A stretch of DNA of 64,000 nt from JAFANK01 sp036741695. GTDB lineage: Bacteria > Vulcanimicrobiota > Vulcanimicrobiia > Eremiobacterales > Eremiobacteraceae. Each line of letters starts with the position of its first letter. Within the stretch, counting starts at the first letter, position 1. The translations under genes and the position numbers were made by a program. The notes beneath the pieces were generated by a model. The model was not told the DNA's origin. It saw nothing but the letters and a program-made list of their open reading frames with translations, and searched no databases. The stretch covers positions 1 to 64,000 of the forward strand of contig DAINRU010000007.1 of the NCBI GenBank assembly GCA_036741695.1. Direction: 5' to 3'. Positions 35,353 to 43,631 of this stretch are shown here, one piece after another.

Positions 35353-36027
35353 TCACGGGAGCAGGGTGTCGGGCGGTCCGTCGACGCCGCCGCGCGCGCG
35401 CACGAGGGCTGCGACCTCTCCATCTCCGCGCTCTTCCAGCCCCTCGATGACGCCGCGGAGATCGCCCTCGTTCTTGTTCTGGCTGAACTTCCACGCTCCC
35501 TCAAGCGTCTGGATCGGGATCTCGAATCCTATGATGGCGCCCAGCATGCGCTCGACGTACTCGAGCGGCGCATCTTCGACCGCCCAGGGATGCTCGCGCG
35601 CCGATTCAAGGATCTGGGTCGACCTGCGCACGATGTCGTGCAGCCGCTCGCGATCGTCGAAAAAGGAGATCGGTCCGCGCGCCTGCACGGCGAGATACTG
35701 CCATGTTGGGACGACCTTGCCCGTCAGCTTCTTGGTCTCATACCACGACGGAGTGATGTACGCGTGCGGCCCCACAAAGGCGGCGAGCGCCAAGAAGCTT
35801 GCGTCCGATTTCTCCCACTGGCTGTTGGCACGAGCGAGATGGCCGAAGATCGTGCCGTTAGGCGCTGGATCGGGGTTGACGAACATGGGGACGTGGCTAG
35901 CCAGCGGGCCCTGCGTTCCGACCGTGATGAGCGTGCCGAGCCGGATCTGATCGATGGCGGCGTGAAGCACCGGAACCCGGTTCTCGCGATTGTGGGGTGG
36001 CGTGTACATGGCGGCCGTATTCTTCAT
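35353..36027 (-). CDS. paiB: PaiB-family FMN-binding protein
   Basis: A 224-residue PaiB-like protein. Family features are the opening MYTPPHNREN, the segment LGTLITVGTQGPLASHVPMFV that forms the split-barrel flavin site, HLARANSQWEK, and the C-terminal helix with KFSQNKNEGDLRGVIEGLEERG. In Bacillus, PaiB represses sporulation and protease genes with the acetyltransferase PaiA; most homologues are probably FMN-binding oxidoreductases. No paiA is adjacent. The ATG at 36009 (MYTPPHN) may be the true start. It lies 28 bases downstream of the TPR gene stop. Confidence 0.88.
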   Translation of the reverse strand: MKNTAAMYTPPHNRENRVPVLHAAIDQIRLGTLITVGTQGPLASHVPMFVNPDPAPNGTIFGHLARANSQWEKSDASFLALAAFVGPHAYITPSWYETKKLTGKVVPTWQYLAVQARGPISFFDDRERLHDIVRRSTQILESAREHPWAVEDAPLEYVERMLGAIIGFEIPIQTLEGAWKFSQNKNEGDLRGVIEGLEERGDGEVAALVRARGGVDGPPDTLLP

Positions 36028-36055
36028 GCGGCCGCTGGATAACTTGCGCGGGTGC

Positions 36056-36808
36056 TTAAGCCCCGATCTGCGCGATGATCTGCGCGCACAATGACTTCAG
36101 GACCGGATCCGTCGCTAGCTTCGCAGCGGTTTCGAAAGCCGCCCTCGCTTCCGGGTTATTGCCCTGACGCAGCCGGATGGCGCCGCGCAGGAAGTAGGCC
36201 TTGGCGTACGAGCTGTTGAGCTTGAGCGCCGCATCGGTCTCCGCATCGGCCGCGACGAGATTTCCCGTCCGATACTCGGCTAATGCCTTGTCGTAATGCG
36301 CCTGGACGTATTGCGGATGCAAGAGCGCCGCGACCGCGAACTGGTCCACCGCTTTGTCTGCCTGCCCGGACATGTACGCGGACAGACCCATGTCGAAATG
36401 CGCGCGTACTGATGACGGGTGTGCCGTGATGATCTGCTGGAAGATCGTCTTGGCATCGTCGAGTTCGTTGAGCGCGATCTCGGCGACGCCGAGGTTGAAG
36501 AGCGCAGGCACGAAATCCGGCTGTAGCTTCAGGCATTGGCGGAAATCCTGCGCGGCGGCGTCGTACTGCCCGAGCGCGTAGTAGTCGAGCCCGCGGTCGT
36601 AGCGCGCATCGACGTTGTCGCTCGAAAGCGACAGCGCGTCACTCAGTTTGCTCACCGACTGATCGTAGTTCCCGCTGTGATAGAGGGCGACGCCGTCGTT
36701 GACGAGCGAGTCCACGCGCAGCCGATGGAAGAAGCCCTCTGCCGAGGCGACGCCGGCTGACGCGAACGCCAGGCAGAAAAGGAGTGCGACGATGATGAAG
36801 CGCTTCAT
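36056..36808 (-). CDS. Exported TPR-repeat protein
   Basis: A 250-residue protein with a signal peptide (FIIVALLFCLAFASAGVASA) and about six tetratricopeptide repeats. Examples are VALYHSGNYDQSVSKLSDAL, GLDYYALGQYDAAAQDFRQCL and ALAEYRTGNLVAADAETDAAL. It would scaffold protein complexes in the periplasm. The start at 36808 overlaps the stop of the upstream secreted Gly-rich gene (ATGA). The gene is the last of a run of four: response regulator, histidine kinase, Gly-rich protein and TPR protein. Confidence 0.85.
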   Translation of the reverse strand: MKRFIIVALLFCLAFASAGVASAEGFFHRLRVDSLVNDGVALYHSGNYDQSVSKLSDALSLSSDNVDARYDRGLDYYALGQYDAAAQDFRQCLKLQPDFVPALFNLGVAEIALNELDDAKTIFQQIITAHPSSVRAHFDMGLSAYMSGQADKAVDQFAVAALLHPQYVQAHYDKALAEYRTGNLVAADAETDAALKLNSSYAKAYFLRGAIRLRQGNNPEARAAFETAAKLATDPVLKSLCAQIIAQIGA

Positions 36809-37221
36809 CGCGAATACCCTCCGCCCCATTGGCCGACCGGCCGCGACCCGCCATAGGCATGGGGCTCGGGGCCATCCGGCAGAGCCGGCATCAAGTACTC
36901 GCCGCCGCCATACGCGCCGCCGTAGTGGTTGCCGTCGTTGTAAAGCCCGCCGATCATCGTGCTTGCCGTGACCTCGCCGACCGCTTGATCGCGGGTGATG
37001 CCTCCCGGACCGATCGGGTCGATGAGCTCGTACGGGCTCTCGTCCGCGAGGAGCGCAGGTGAGGTCAATGCGTGGTCGACGAGCTCGAGGGCCGTCGGCG
37101 GTGAGGCGCTCGCCGGCGCCGGCGCGCGAGCGATGGTCGCCCCGGCGACCAGCAGCACGAGGCAGGCGCACGCGATCCGTGTGACGCGGGTGGTATATCT
37201 CGCCGTGTTCTCAAGCCGCAT
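36805..37221 (-). CDS. Secreted Gly/Tyr-rich protein of unknown function
   Basis: A 138-residue protein from ATG 37221, with a signal peptide (RIACACLVLLVAGATIARA) and a mature part with YELIDPIGPGGITRDQAVGEV. A glycine/tyrosine-rich tail (YNDGNHYGGAYGGGEY, YGGSRPVGQWGGGYSR) could be structural or adhesive. It is coupled by ATGA to the exported TPR protein and follows the histidine kinase by 45 bases, so it may belong to the two-component operon as an envelope component. Confidence 0.6.
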   Translation of the reverse strand: MRLENTARYTTRVTRIACACLVLLVAGATIARAPAPASASPPTALELVDHALTSPALLADESPYELIDPIGPGGITRDQAVGEVTASTMIGGLYNDGNHYGGAYGGGEYLMPALPDGPEPHAYGGSRPVGQWGGGYSR

Positions 37222-37266
37222 GTCTATCTCTCCGATCTGCCCCATCCCAGAACTGTCTGCACCGTG

Positions 37267-38259
37267 TCACGCGGTCATCGCGGGCAGCCGCACGGTGAAC
37301 GTGCTGCCCTCGCCTAGCCTGCTCTGCACCGTCACCTCGCCGCCGTGCGCGCGGGCGATCCAGCGGCACAGCGGCAGCCCGAGGCCGTGCACCTCGCTGT
37401 GGCCGTTGCCCGTCACGCCGTTGCTGCTCTGATAGCGTTGGAAGATGCGCTCGAGATCCGCCGCCGCGATGCCCTCTCCTGCGTCTTTTACCGCCACGTA
37501 CGCGGTGTCGCGCGTCTGCCACACAGAGATGCCGATGGTCGACGCCTCCCGGCCGTACTTGATCGCGTTGTCCACCAGATTGCCGACGAGCTGCGACAGT
37601 TTGAGCTCGTCACCCATGACGACCGCGCTTTCAGCCCGGTCGAGCGTGATGCCGACTCGTCTGGCCGCAGCCAGCGGCTTCAAATCGCGCACGACTCCGT
37701 TGACGACCACGCGCAGGTCGGTCGGCTCGCGGTCGAGCGCGCTGTCGGCATCCAGGTGCGAGAGGGTGATGAGCTGGTCGATCAGCCGCTGCATGCGCTG
37801 CGCCTGCTCGTCGATGATGCGCAGGCGTTCGCAATATTCCTCGGGCAGAGATTCGCAATCGTCCAGCGCCACCGACGTCTCGGTCCGGATCACGGCGAGT
37901 GGCGTGCGCAAGTCGTGCGACGCGTCGTTTGTGAACTGGCGCTGCAGGGCTATGGCCTGCTCGAGCGGCCGCAGGGTGATCTTGGCGAGAAACGCAGCGA
38001 TGGCGACCACCAGGACGAGCCCCGCGGCATTTGCGATGGCCAGCTTGACGACGTAGTTCTTAAGCATGTGGTTGGCGGCGGCGAGCATCGCCGGGTCATC
38101 GCGGAACGGCTCGACGTCTTGCAGGACGACGGTGGAGAGCAATCCATAGACGATCACCGAGAAGATGACGAGCAGCAGCAGGAGCAATCCGGCATATGCC
38201 AGGGTGAGGCGCACGCGTGGTGCGCCGATGTTATTCATTACGCCCCGCCGGTCGATCAT
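37267..38259 (-). CDS. Sensor histidine kinase
   Basis: A membrane sensor kinase of 330 residues. It has two membrane helices (about 18-45 and 70-95) flanking a short periplasmic loop of only about 25 residues, then HAMP-less linker sequence, the H-box NDASHDLRTPLAV with phospho-accepting His115, and the ATP-binding domain with N-box NLVDNAIKYG, G1 DAGEGI and G2 GHSEVHGLGLPL. The small sensor loop suggests membrane or intramolecular sensing. Translation starts in an ATGA overlap with the response-regulator gene. Confidence 0.93.
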   Translation of the reverse strand: MIDRRGVMNNIGAPRVRLTLAYAGLLLLLLVIFSVIVYGLLSTVVLQDVEPFRDDPAMLAAANHMLKNYVVKLAIANAAGLVLVVAIAAFLAKITLRPLEQAIALQRQFTNDASHDLRTPLAVIRTETSVALDDCESLPEEYCERLRIIDEQAQRMQRLIDQLITLSHLDADSALDREPTDLRVVVNGVVRDLKPLAAARRVGITLDRAESAVVMGDELKLSQLVGNLVDNAIKYGREASTIGISVWQTRDTAYVAVKDAGEGIAAADLERIFQRYQSSNGVTGNGHSEVHGLGLPLCRWIARAHGGEVTVQSRLGEGSTFTVRLPAMTA

Positions 38260-38930
38260 GTCTTGTCGATGGTGTATCCCACGCCGCGCACCGTCCGGAT
38301 GAACTGCTCGCCGCAGACAGCGCTGAGCTTGCGCCGCAGCATCTTGACGTAGACTTCGAGGATATTACTATTCCCCCCATGCTCCCCGCCCCATAGCCGG
38401 TCCAAAATGGCGTCCTTGGTGAGCACGATGCCCGCGTTCTCCAGCAGGTACAGCGCCAAGCGGTACTCGGTACGGGTCAGATGGATGACCTTGCCGTCGC
38501 AAGTGGCCTGGTGGCGCAGCACGTCGATGTTCAGCTTGCCCACCGAGACCGAGCGCGGTTTGAGCTCGTTTTGCGGCCGCCGTAAGAGCGCGTGCACCCG
38601 CGCGAGCAGTTCGGGAAAAGCGAACGGCTTGGGCAGATAGTCGTCCGCACCGCTGTTGAGCCCGGTGACGCGATCGGTCACCGCGTTGCGCGCGGTCAGC
38701 ATGAGGATGGGGGTGGAGATGCCCTGACGCCGAGCCTCTGCACACACCGATAGCCCGTCGCGTTTGGGCAGCAGCACGTCGAGGATCGCGACCTGGTAGT
38801 CGTTGCCGCACAGTTCGGAGAGCCCGTTCTCTCCGTCGGTCACGGCGGTGACGGCGAACTTCTGCGCCTCGAGCGCGCGCCGCAAGGACGAGGCAAGGCT
38901 CGGATCGTCTTCGACCAACAGGACTCTCAT
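38256..38930 (-). CDS. OmpR/PhoB-family response regulator
   Basis: A 224-residue regulator: receiver domain with acidic pair EDD at 7-9, phospho-acceptor Asp51 (AILDVLLPK), conserved Thr in MLTARN and Lys in LPKPF, followed by a winged-helix DNA-binding domain (VIHLTRTEYRLALYLLENAG, DVYVKMLRRKL-like recognition helix). It is cotranscribed with the kinase. A phased CTGAAA direct repeat 52-71 bases upstream is a good candidate for autoregulation; similar sites precede the cupredoxin genes. Confidence 0.95.
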   Translation of the reverse strand: MRVLLVEDDPSLASSLRRALEAQKFAVTAVTDGENGLSELCGNDYQVAILDVLLPKRDGLSVCAEARRQGISTPILMLTARNAVTDRVTGLNSGADDYLPKPFAFPELLARVHALLRRPQNELKPRSVSVGKLNIDVLRHQATCDGKVIHLTRTEYRLALYLLENAGIVLTKDAILDRLWGGEHGGNSNILEVYVKMLRRKLSAVCGEQFIRTVRGVGYTIDKT

Positions 38931-38981
38931 GGGTGATGGTTCGCCACCGTGAGAATGGGCAGCCTGCGCCTGCCGATTCTG

Positions 38982-39001
38982 CCTTTCAGTGCCTTTTCAG
39001 G
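38982..39001 (-). promoter_or_regulatory. Phased CTGAAA direct repeat upstream of the response regulator
   Basis: On the minus strand CTGAAA occurs twice with 11-base spacing (plus-strand TTTCAG at 38984 and 38995). It lies between the stop of the small gene at 39007 and the regulator start at 38930, as expected for an autoregulatory OmpR-type site. Confidence 0.5.
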
Positions 39002-39006
39002 AAGGC

Positions 39007-39198
39007 TTAAGCCTCCTGGCCGGCTTCCTCGATCTCGCCTTCCTCGAAGGCGAACGTGCCGCTTGGAAACCTCACCAAGTATGGCATATACGGCCCGTTG
39101 TTCATGCTCTCGAGGATGCCAACCGCGCCTTTTTCAACCCTGCCGGCATCTCCTAAGTCCAAGGATCGAAGGGTCCGCACCCGCTGTCCGACTTCCAT
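39007..39198 (-). CDS. Small SH3-like protein of unknown function
   Basis: A 63-residue protein with the pattern GQRVRTLRSLDLGDAGRVEKGAVGILES, then PYLVRFPSGTFAFEEGEIEEA. The VGQRVRTL...G..G.VG....VRF order resembles small KOW/SH3-like barrels (DUF4926 or DUF4314 type). There is no ribosome-binding site directly upstream, so the message may be leaderless or start further up. It lies upstream of the two-component operon, separated from it by the phased repeat. Confidence 0.55.
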   Translation of the reverse strand: MEVGQRVRTLRSLDLGDAGRVEKGAVGILESMNNGPYMPYLVRFPSGTFAFEEGEIEEAGQEA

Positions 39199-39233
39199 TT
39201 CAGGGCATTTGGGAACCTCATACTGGCGGACCT

Positions 39234-39294
39234 TGCAACAACGGGCGGGCTTGAAGAGCGACGGACCTTGCAGAATGGAGCTTTAGGTCCGTTT
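39234..39294 (+). repeat. Rearranged copy of the dispersed palindrome
   Basis: GCAACAACGG at 39235, CGGACCTT at 39262 and CTTTAGGTCCGTTT at 39281 are pieces of the repeat separated by unrelated sequence, as if two copies were fused or one was interrupted. Confidence 0.5.
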
Positions 39295-39317
39295 CGCCAC
39301 CTTCGACGGGGGTGCAG

Positions 39318-39356
39318 GGTCCGTTCGGACCATGTGCGGACGGCACTTTTGTGCCG
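39318..39356. other. Two small inverted repeats in the gap upstream of a 41-residue ORF
   Basis: GGTCCG-TT-CGGACC at 39318-39331 is another partial relative of the dispersed palindrome. CGGCAC-TTTT-GTGCCG at 39341-39356 is a perfect six-pair hairpin. Neither is followed by a clear T-run. The stretch 39199-39412 holds no other gene. Confidence 0.4.
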
Positions 39357-39412
39357 CCGGTTGTCACAAACGCCTCACTTCGAGGTCATCTGAGTAGAGG
39401 TATCATCTTCTC

Positions 39413-39538
39413 ATGAAATGGCTTGTCGCAATCGCCCTCGTCGTCGCATCTGCATCGATCGTCGTGCCCGCACTGCTGCGCCAGAACGCAACGTCGACTG
39501 ATCGCCTCGACCAGATCCACGAACTGGCCGCGTTCTAA
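39413..39538 (+). CDS. Candidate 41-residue exported or membrane peptide
   Basis: ATG 39413 opens a 41-codon ORF ending in TAA: a Lys, a hydrophobic helix (WLVAIALVVASASIVVPALL) and a polar tail ending in IHELAAF. AGAGG lies about 13 bases upstream. The layout is that of a small membrane-anchored or secreted peptide. No family is recognised. Confidence 0.4.
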   Translation: MKWLVAIALVVASASIVVPALLRQNATSTDRLDQIHELAAF

Positions 39539-39666
39539 AACCGCGCCGCTCGACAGACACACCCGCGCAACGGCCTCCACCATGCGGTGGAAGGCAGAGC
39601 AGCCAACCGCCGCGTACAAAACCTCAAGAAACTAGATAGGTGGGCGATTCTCACATCGCTCGCACT

Positions 39667-39690
39667 ACGGGCCTTGGGGGGTCCGTTCGT
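39667..39690 (+). repeat. Decayed copy of the dispersed palindrome
   Basis: CGGGCCTT followed by GGGG and GGTCCGTTCG resembles the right half of the element (GGTCCGTT intact) with a degenerate left arm. It lies just upstream of the ribosome-binding site of the next gene. Confidence 0.4.
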
Positions 39691-39702
39691 GGAGGGGCAA
39701 AC

Positions 39703-40794
39703 ATGGATCGAAAAGCTAGACTCGACACGGCAGGGCTGGCGCTTCGCGCCGCAGCCATCGCCATGGTCCTGGCGGTCGTCGTCGTCGGCATGGGGAGCTC
39801 TCAACCCGCACGCGCGGATTCAAGCGGACTGGCCTATGACGAGATCGTTAGAGTCGTCATGGCCGGCATGTCGGGCATGCCCGGCCAGAGCGGCGGCAAT
39901 GAATCGAGCAGCCTGCCGGAGCCGGGCGTGTATGCCAACGGCTCGTTCACGGCCGATTTCCAAGCTGCCGTCAATGCGGGCACGCCGCCCAAGAAGCATA
40001 ACGGCATGTTCGCCGCCATCAGCTCGGCGATGGATGCGGCGAAGTCGGCCATGGCTACCCTGAAGACCGGCACGCCCACGACGTACTACTACTTGAACGG
40101 GTGGGAGCGCACTGACGATCCAATCCACCAAACCGCGACCATTGATCGCGCCGACCTGCACGAGATCATCCATCTCAACCTGGCGAACAAGACATACTCC
40201 ATCACCGATATGAACGCACAAACGCCGATGATGCAGGAAACGCCGCCGCCCTACCAGCCGCAAAACCCCGGGCAGCCGCCGCCGACCCAGGCTCCGGGAA
40301 CAGCCAAGATGAGCATCACGGCCACGACCTCGGCGCTCGGATCCAAGACGCTCGATGGCCAGCCGACGAGCGGCTATAAGACCGATCTGAAGGTGGCGAC
40401 GACGCAAGCGACCGGCTCGTGCTCCAATGGGACTTTGGAGATGGCGATGACCGAGTATGTCTCACGCTATGACGAGCCGAAGGTCGCCACGATGAGCGGA
40501 CCGCCGGCGCCAAAACAGAGCGGCATGTCGCACCCCGAGATGATGGCCATGAAGCCTGGTTGCAAGCCGACGATGACAACCCACACCCAGCTCGGCGCCA
40601 AGGCGCCCGCGGGCAAGCTCGCCTTGTGGACGCTCGTGACGATGAGCGGTGCCGCCGGCCAGACCGGACAAGCAGGGCAGGGCGGCCAATTCTCGACGCT
40701 CCTCGAGCGCGGCGACCTGCGGCAATTAGGTCCAACCGACAAGTCGCTCTTCGAGATCCCCGCGGGCTTCACCAAGGTGGAGTCGAACTCGTAA
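39703..40794 (+). CDS. Secreted Met/Pro/Gln-rich protein of unknown function
   Basis: A 363-residue exported protein. GGAGGGG five bases before ATG 39703 fixes the start, giving a signal peptide (IAMVLAVVVVGMGSSQPARA). The mature protein has a Met/Gly-rich entry (MAGMSGMPGQSGG), a domain with YYYLNGWERTDDPIHQTATIDRADLHEIIHLNLANKTYSI, a Pro/Gln linker and a second beta-rich domain. The frequent methionines could bind copper(I), but this is speculative. A terminator follows the stop. Confidence 0.7.
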   Translation: MDRKARLDTAGLALRAAAIAMVLAVVVVGMGSSQPARADSSGLAYDEIVRVVMAGMSGMPGQSGGNESSSLPEPGVYANGSFTADFQAAVNAGTPPKKHNGMFAAISSAMDAAKSAMATLKTGTPTTYYYLNGWERTDDPIHQTATIDRADLHEIIHLNLANKTYSITDMNAQTPMMQETPPPYQPQNPGQPPPTQAPGTAKMSITATTSALGSKTLDGQPTSGYKTDLKVATTQATGSCSNGTLEMAMTEYVSRYDEPKVATMSGPPAPKQSGMSHPEMMAMKPGCKPTMTTHTQLGAKAPAGKLALWTLVTMSGAAGQTGQAGQGGQFSTLLERGDLRQLGPTDKSLFEIPAGFTKVESNS

Positions 40795-40810
40795 CAGATC
40801 CTGCAACGAA

Positions 40811-40846
40811 AGAAGGCGCGGCGCGATCTGCCTGCGCCTTTTTTCT
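40811..40846 (+). terminator. Rho-independent terminator
   Basis: AAGGCGC at 40813 pairs with GCGCCTT at 40834-40840 and is followed by six T. It lies between convergent secreted-protein genes. Confidence 0.75.
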
Positions 40847-41450
40847 ATGGTTGCGGCGTGCTTGAGTTGTTCTGCATGTTGGTCAGGACTTTCTCGGCGA
40901 GCTGCTTCGACGGATCGAGCAGGTCTGATTGCGTGCCGCTGAGCTGGACCTTGAAGATCGTCTGATCTTGCAAGACGGCGAGAATGCCGTTCGACCATGC
41001 GGCTTTTTGGCCCAATCCTTGGATCGTGGTCGCGGTGCCCCCGATCGTGCTCAGTGTGTTGTTGAAGGCGGAGGTACCCGGGATGACCGAGGTCACCGAC
41101 TGAACGGCGCTGAGGCAGCCCAGGCCGTGGCACCCGTGTTTGGCTTGCTGCGCCACGTCGACGGTGAACAACACCTGGCTGACGGGCCCCGACGCATTGG
41201 TGAGCGATGCGGCCGACCACAGGCACTCGTCTGGTGAGGGCCGTCGCGGCGTCGGATTGACTGCGCCGATCACGCTTGACGCGTCGCGCGCGGTCAAGAG
41301 CGCGCACGGATCGACGCTCGCGTGGCTGGACCCGGCGTTGGAACTCGGGCCGGCTGACGGAGAGGCAGCGGGGTTTGGATCTGCGAGAGCCGGGGCAGCG
41401 CATGCCAGCACAGCCAGCATCGCCGCTGCGGTTAGGGCATGTCGAACCAT
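40845..41450 (-). CDS. Secreted DUF3558-like protein
   Basis: A 201-residue exported protein: signal peptide (LTAAAMLAVLACAAPALA), Ser/Pro-rich linker, then a domain opening DPCALLTARDASSVIG and containing PSPDECLWSAASL. The DPC-x-LL...A and C-x-W pattern resembles DUF3558 and related lipoprotein or secreted sensors common in Actinobacteria. A cysteine cluster HGCHGLGC is unusual. Function unknown. It starts one base after the stop of the hydroquinone reductase-like gene on the same strand, so it is the last gene of that run. Confidence 0.6.
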   Translation of the reverse strand: MVRHALTAAAMLAVLACAAPALADPNPAASPSAGPSSNAGSSHASVDPCALLTARDASSVIGAVNPTPRRPSPDECLWSAASLTNASGPVSQVLFTVDVAQQAKHGCHGLGCLSAVQSVTSVIPGTSAFNNTLSTIGGTATTIQGLGQKAAWSNGILAVLQDQTIFKVQLSGTQSDLLDPSKQLAEKVLTNMQNNSSTPQP

Positions 41451-41451
41451 G

Positions 41452-42393
41452 TTAGCCGAGCCTTTCGCGATGGTGCGGCGCGGTGAGGTCTTGGAGCGGC
41501 CCGATCGTCACGATGCGCGTCGGGTTGATGTCGTCATGCGTCACGTAGTAGTGACGTTTGATGTGATCGAAGTCGACAGTCTGCGCGATGCCCGGGATCT
41601 GATACAGGTCCTTGAGGTACCCGAAGAGGTTTGGGTAGTCGAAGATGCGGCGCAGGTTGCACTTGAAATGCCCCACGTACACCGCATCGAAGCGCACGAG
41701 CGTCGCGAATAAGCGCCAGTCCGTCTCGAGCGGGCGTGGGCCGAAGAGATACCGGCGCGCGGCGAGACGCTCCTCGAGGATATCGAGCGTCTCGAAGACG
41801 CGTCGCGCGGCGTGCTCGTAGACCTTCTGGCTCGTGGCGAAACCGGCACGGTAGACGCCATTGTTGACGGTCTCGTAGATGAGCACGTTGAGCTCGTCGA
41901 TCGCCTCACGGTGCTCCACCGGATACAGGTCGATCGTGCGCCGCGCCAGCGGTTCGAAGTCGAGCTCGAACATGCGCATGATATCGTCTTCCGAATTATT
42001 GACGATGCGCTTGGTCTTTGTGTCCCATAGCACCGGCACGGTCACGCGCTGGCGATAGCTCGGGTCGCTTGAGAGATAGGCCTCGCTCAAGAAAGCGAAC
42101 CCGTTGATCGGATCTTTCGTGTGCCGTGGCCCATCGCGGAAAGCCCAGCCACGCTCGTCGCGGATAGGATCGACGACCGTCATGCCGATCGCGTCCTCGA
42201 GCCCACGCAGCATGCGCACGATGATCGTGCGGTGCGCCCATGGACAGGCATAGGAGACGTAGAGATGGTAGCGGCCCGCTTCGACCGGGTATTCGGAGCT
42301 GCCGTCGGCCGATACCCACGCGCGAAAGGTATCGGGTTGGCGGACAAATTCGCCCTCGAACGTGACCTCAGGAGATTTGGTGATAGCGGTCAT
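41452..42393 (-). CDS. Glutathionyl-hydroquinone reductase (xi-class glutathione transferase)
   Basis: A 313-residue xi-class GST that reduces glutathionyl-hydroquinones to hydroquinones. The catalytic cysteine is in SYACPWAHR (about residue 50), and family blocks include GWAFRDGP, VPVLWDTKTKRIVNNSEDDIMRMF, NNGVYRAGFA and TDWRLFATLVRFDAVYVGHFKCN. ATG 42393 gives the standard start; the frame open to 42435 has a non-homologous extension. It follows the sulfate adenylyltransferase gene by 77 bases on the same strand. It implies that the cell uses glutathione or a similar thiol. Confidence 0.9.
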   Translation of the reverse strand: MTAITKSPEVTFEGEFVRQPDTFRAWVSADGSSEYPVEAGRYHLYVSYACPWAHRTIIVRMLRGLEDAIGMTVVDPIRDERGWAFRDGPRHTKDPINGFAFLSEAYLSSDPSYRQRVTVPVLWDTKTKRIVNNSEDDIMRMFELDFEPLARRTIDLYPVEHREAIDELNVLIYETVNNGVYRAGFATSQKVYEHAARRVFETLDILEERLAARRYLFGPRPLETDWRLFATLVRFDAVYVGHFKCNLRRIFDYPNLFGYLKDLYQIPGIAQTVDFDHIKRHYYVTHDDINPTRIVTIGPLQDLTAPHHRERLG

Positions 42394-42470
42394 CTGCACG
42401 ATCTCACGGGGCGGTGAGCCTTGTGCGGCTCGCACGCCGGCTCCTCCCGGAGGTCGCGCAGCGTCTGTCG

Positions 42471-43628
42471 CTATGCGTTCTTCGCCGGGGCCATCGCGTT
42501 GATGAGGATATCAGCGACCTCCGCGCGGCTGAACTCCGCCGGCGGCCGCTGACCCGCGCGCAACATCTCGCGAACTTTCGTGCCCGACAGGCTGACCCGA
42601 TCGGATGGCGGATGCGGGCAGGTCTTGTCCGTCACCATCGACTCGCACACCGCGCACCACGACGCATTGTCGAAGCGCAGGATCGTGATGCGCAGCTCGT
42701 CTTCGATGTCGTCGAAGATCGCCTGCGCGTCAAACGATCCATAGTACGAACCGACGCCGGCGTGATCGCGACCCACGATGAAATGGCTGCACCCGTAGTT
42801 CTTGCGCGCGATGGCGTGCAGCACCGCCTCGCGCGGGCCGGCATAGCGCATGGCCGCCGGGAAGATGGACAGCACCGCCCGGTCGCGCGGATAGTACTTC
42901 TCGAGCAGCGTGCGGTAGCACGCCATGCGGATCGGCGCCGGGATATCATCGCCTTTGGTGAGACCGACCAGCGGGTGCAGGAGCAACCCGTCGACGACCT
43001 CCATCGCGACTTTCTGCAGGTACTCGTGCGCGCGGTGCACCGGATTGCGCGTCTGAAAGCCCACGACCGTGCGCCATCCCAAGCGTTCGAACAGCGCCCG
43101 GGTCTCGTGCGGCGTGCGGTATTCATCGGGAAATCCGAAATCGGGGACGCGCAGCAGCTCGATCGGGCCGGCGGCAAGCGTCTGCGGCCCATCGTGCAGC
43201 GCCGCGACGCCGGGGTGGGCGCGATCGGCCGTACGGTAGATCGCCTGCGCCTCCGCATCAAGCTCTCCCTCGTAGATCTCGACGACGTCCATCGTCGCCA
43301 CGATCTCGTCATCCGCCCCGACGAGAGCGATGCGCGATCCGGCATGCACCTCGGGCGGTACGGGAAGCGTGATGGGGACCGGCCAGAGCAGACCATTCGC
43401 CAGGCGCATCGACCCGATGACGCTACGGTAATCAGCGCTGCCCATGAAGCCGTCGAGCGGTGAGTAGACGCCTGTCCCCAGGCACACGACGTCGCATAGC
43501 GCGCGGTCGCTCAAATGCACGCGTGGAAGTTTCGCAGCCGCCGCGCGCGCCGCGTCGAGCTTGTCGTTCGGCACACAACGGTCGACGAGTTTGTCGCCGT
43601 GCGGTGCGTTGAGCCGTGCAGACGTCAT
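42471..43628 (-). CDS. sat: Sulfate adenylyltransferase (ATP sulfurylase)
   Basis: Makes adenosine 5'-phosphosulfate (APS) from ATP and sulfate. The 385-residue homo-oligomeric type has the active-site motifs QTRNPVHRAHE (about residue 193), VGLTKGDDI and GRDHAGVG (about 285), plus a C-terminal SGTKVREMLRAG region. A CAVCESMVTDKTCPH segment carries four-cysteine-like spacing found in many bacterial members. It lies three bases after APS kinase, forming a sulfate-activation pair. No APS or PAPS reductase is in the window, so assimilation genes must lie elsewhere. Confidence 0.95.
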   Translation of the reverse strand: MTSARLNAPHGDKLVDRCVPNDKLDAARAAAAKLPRVHLSDRALCDVVCLGTGVYSPLDGFMGSADYRSVIGSMRLANGLLWPVPITLPVPPEVHAGSRIALVGADDEIVATMDVVEIYEGELDAEAQAIYRTADRAHPGVAALHDGPQTLAAGPIELLRVPDFGFPDEYRTPHETRALFERLGWRTVVGFQTRNPVHRAHEYLQKVAMEVVDGLLLHPLVGLTKGDDIPAPIRMACYRTLLEKYYPRDRAVLSIFPAAMRYAGPREAVLHAIARKNYGCSHFIVGRDHAGVGSYYGSFDAQAIFDDIEDELRITILRFDNASWCAVCESMVTDKTCPHPPSDRVSLSGTKVREMLRAGQRPPAEFSRAEVADILINAMAPAKNA

Positions 43629-43631
43629 GCG

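Noticed and set aside
42414..43463. Open frame of 349 codons on the plus strand
   Set aside because: It lies opposite the clearly recognised sulfate adenylyltransferase and has shadow composition (Arg, Asp and Ala rich).
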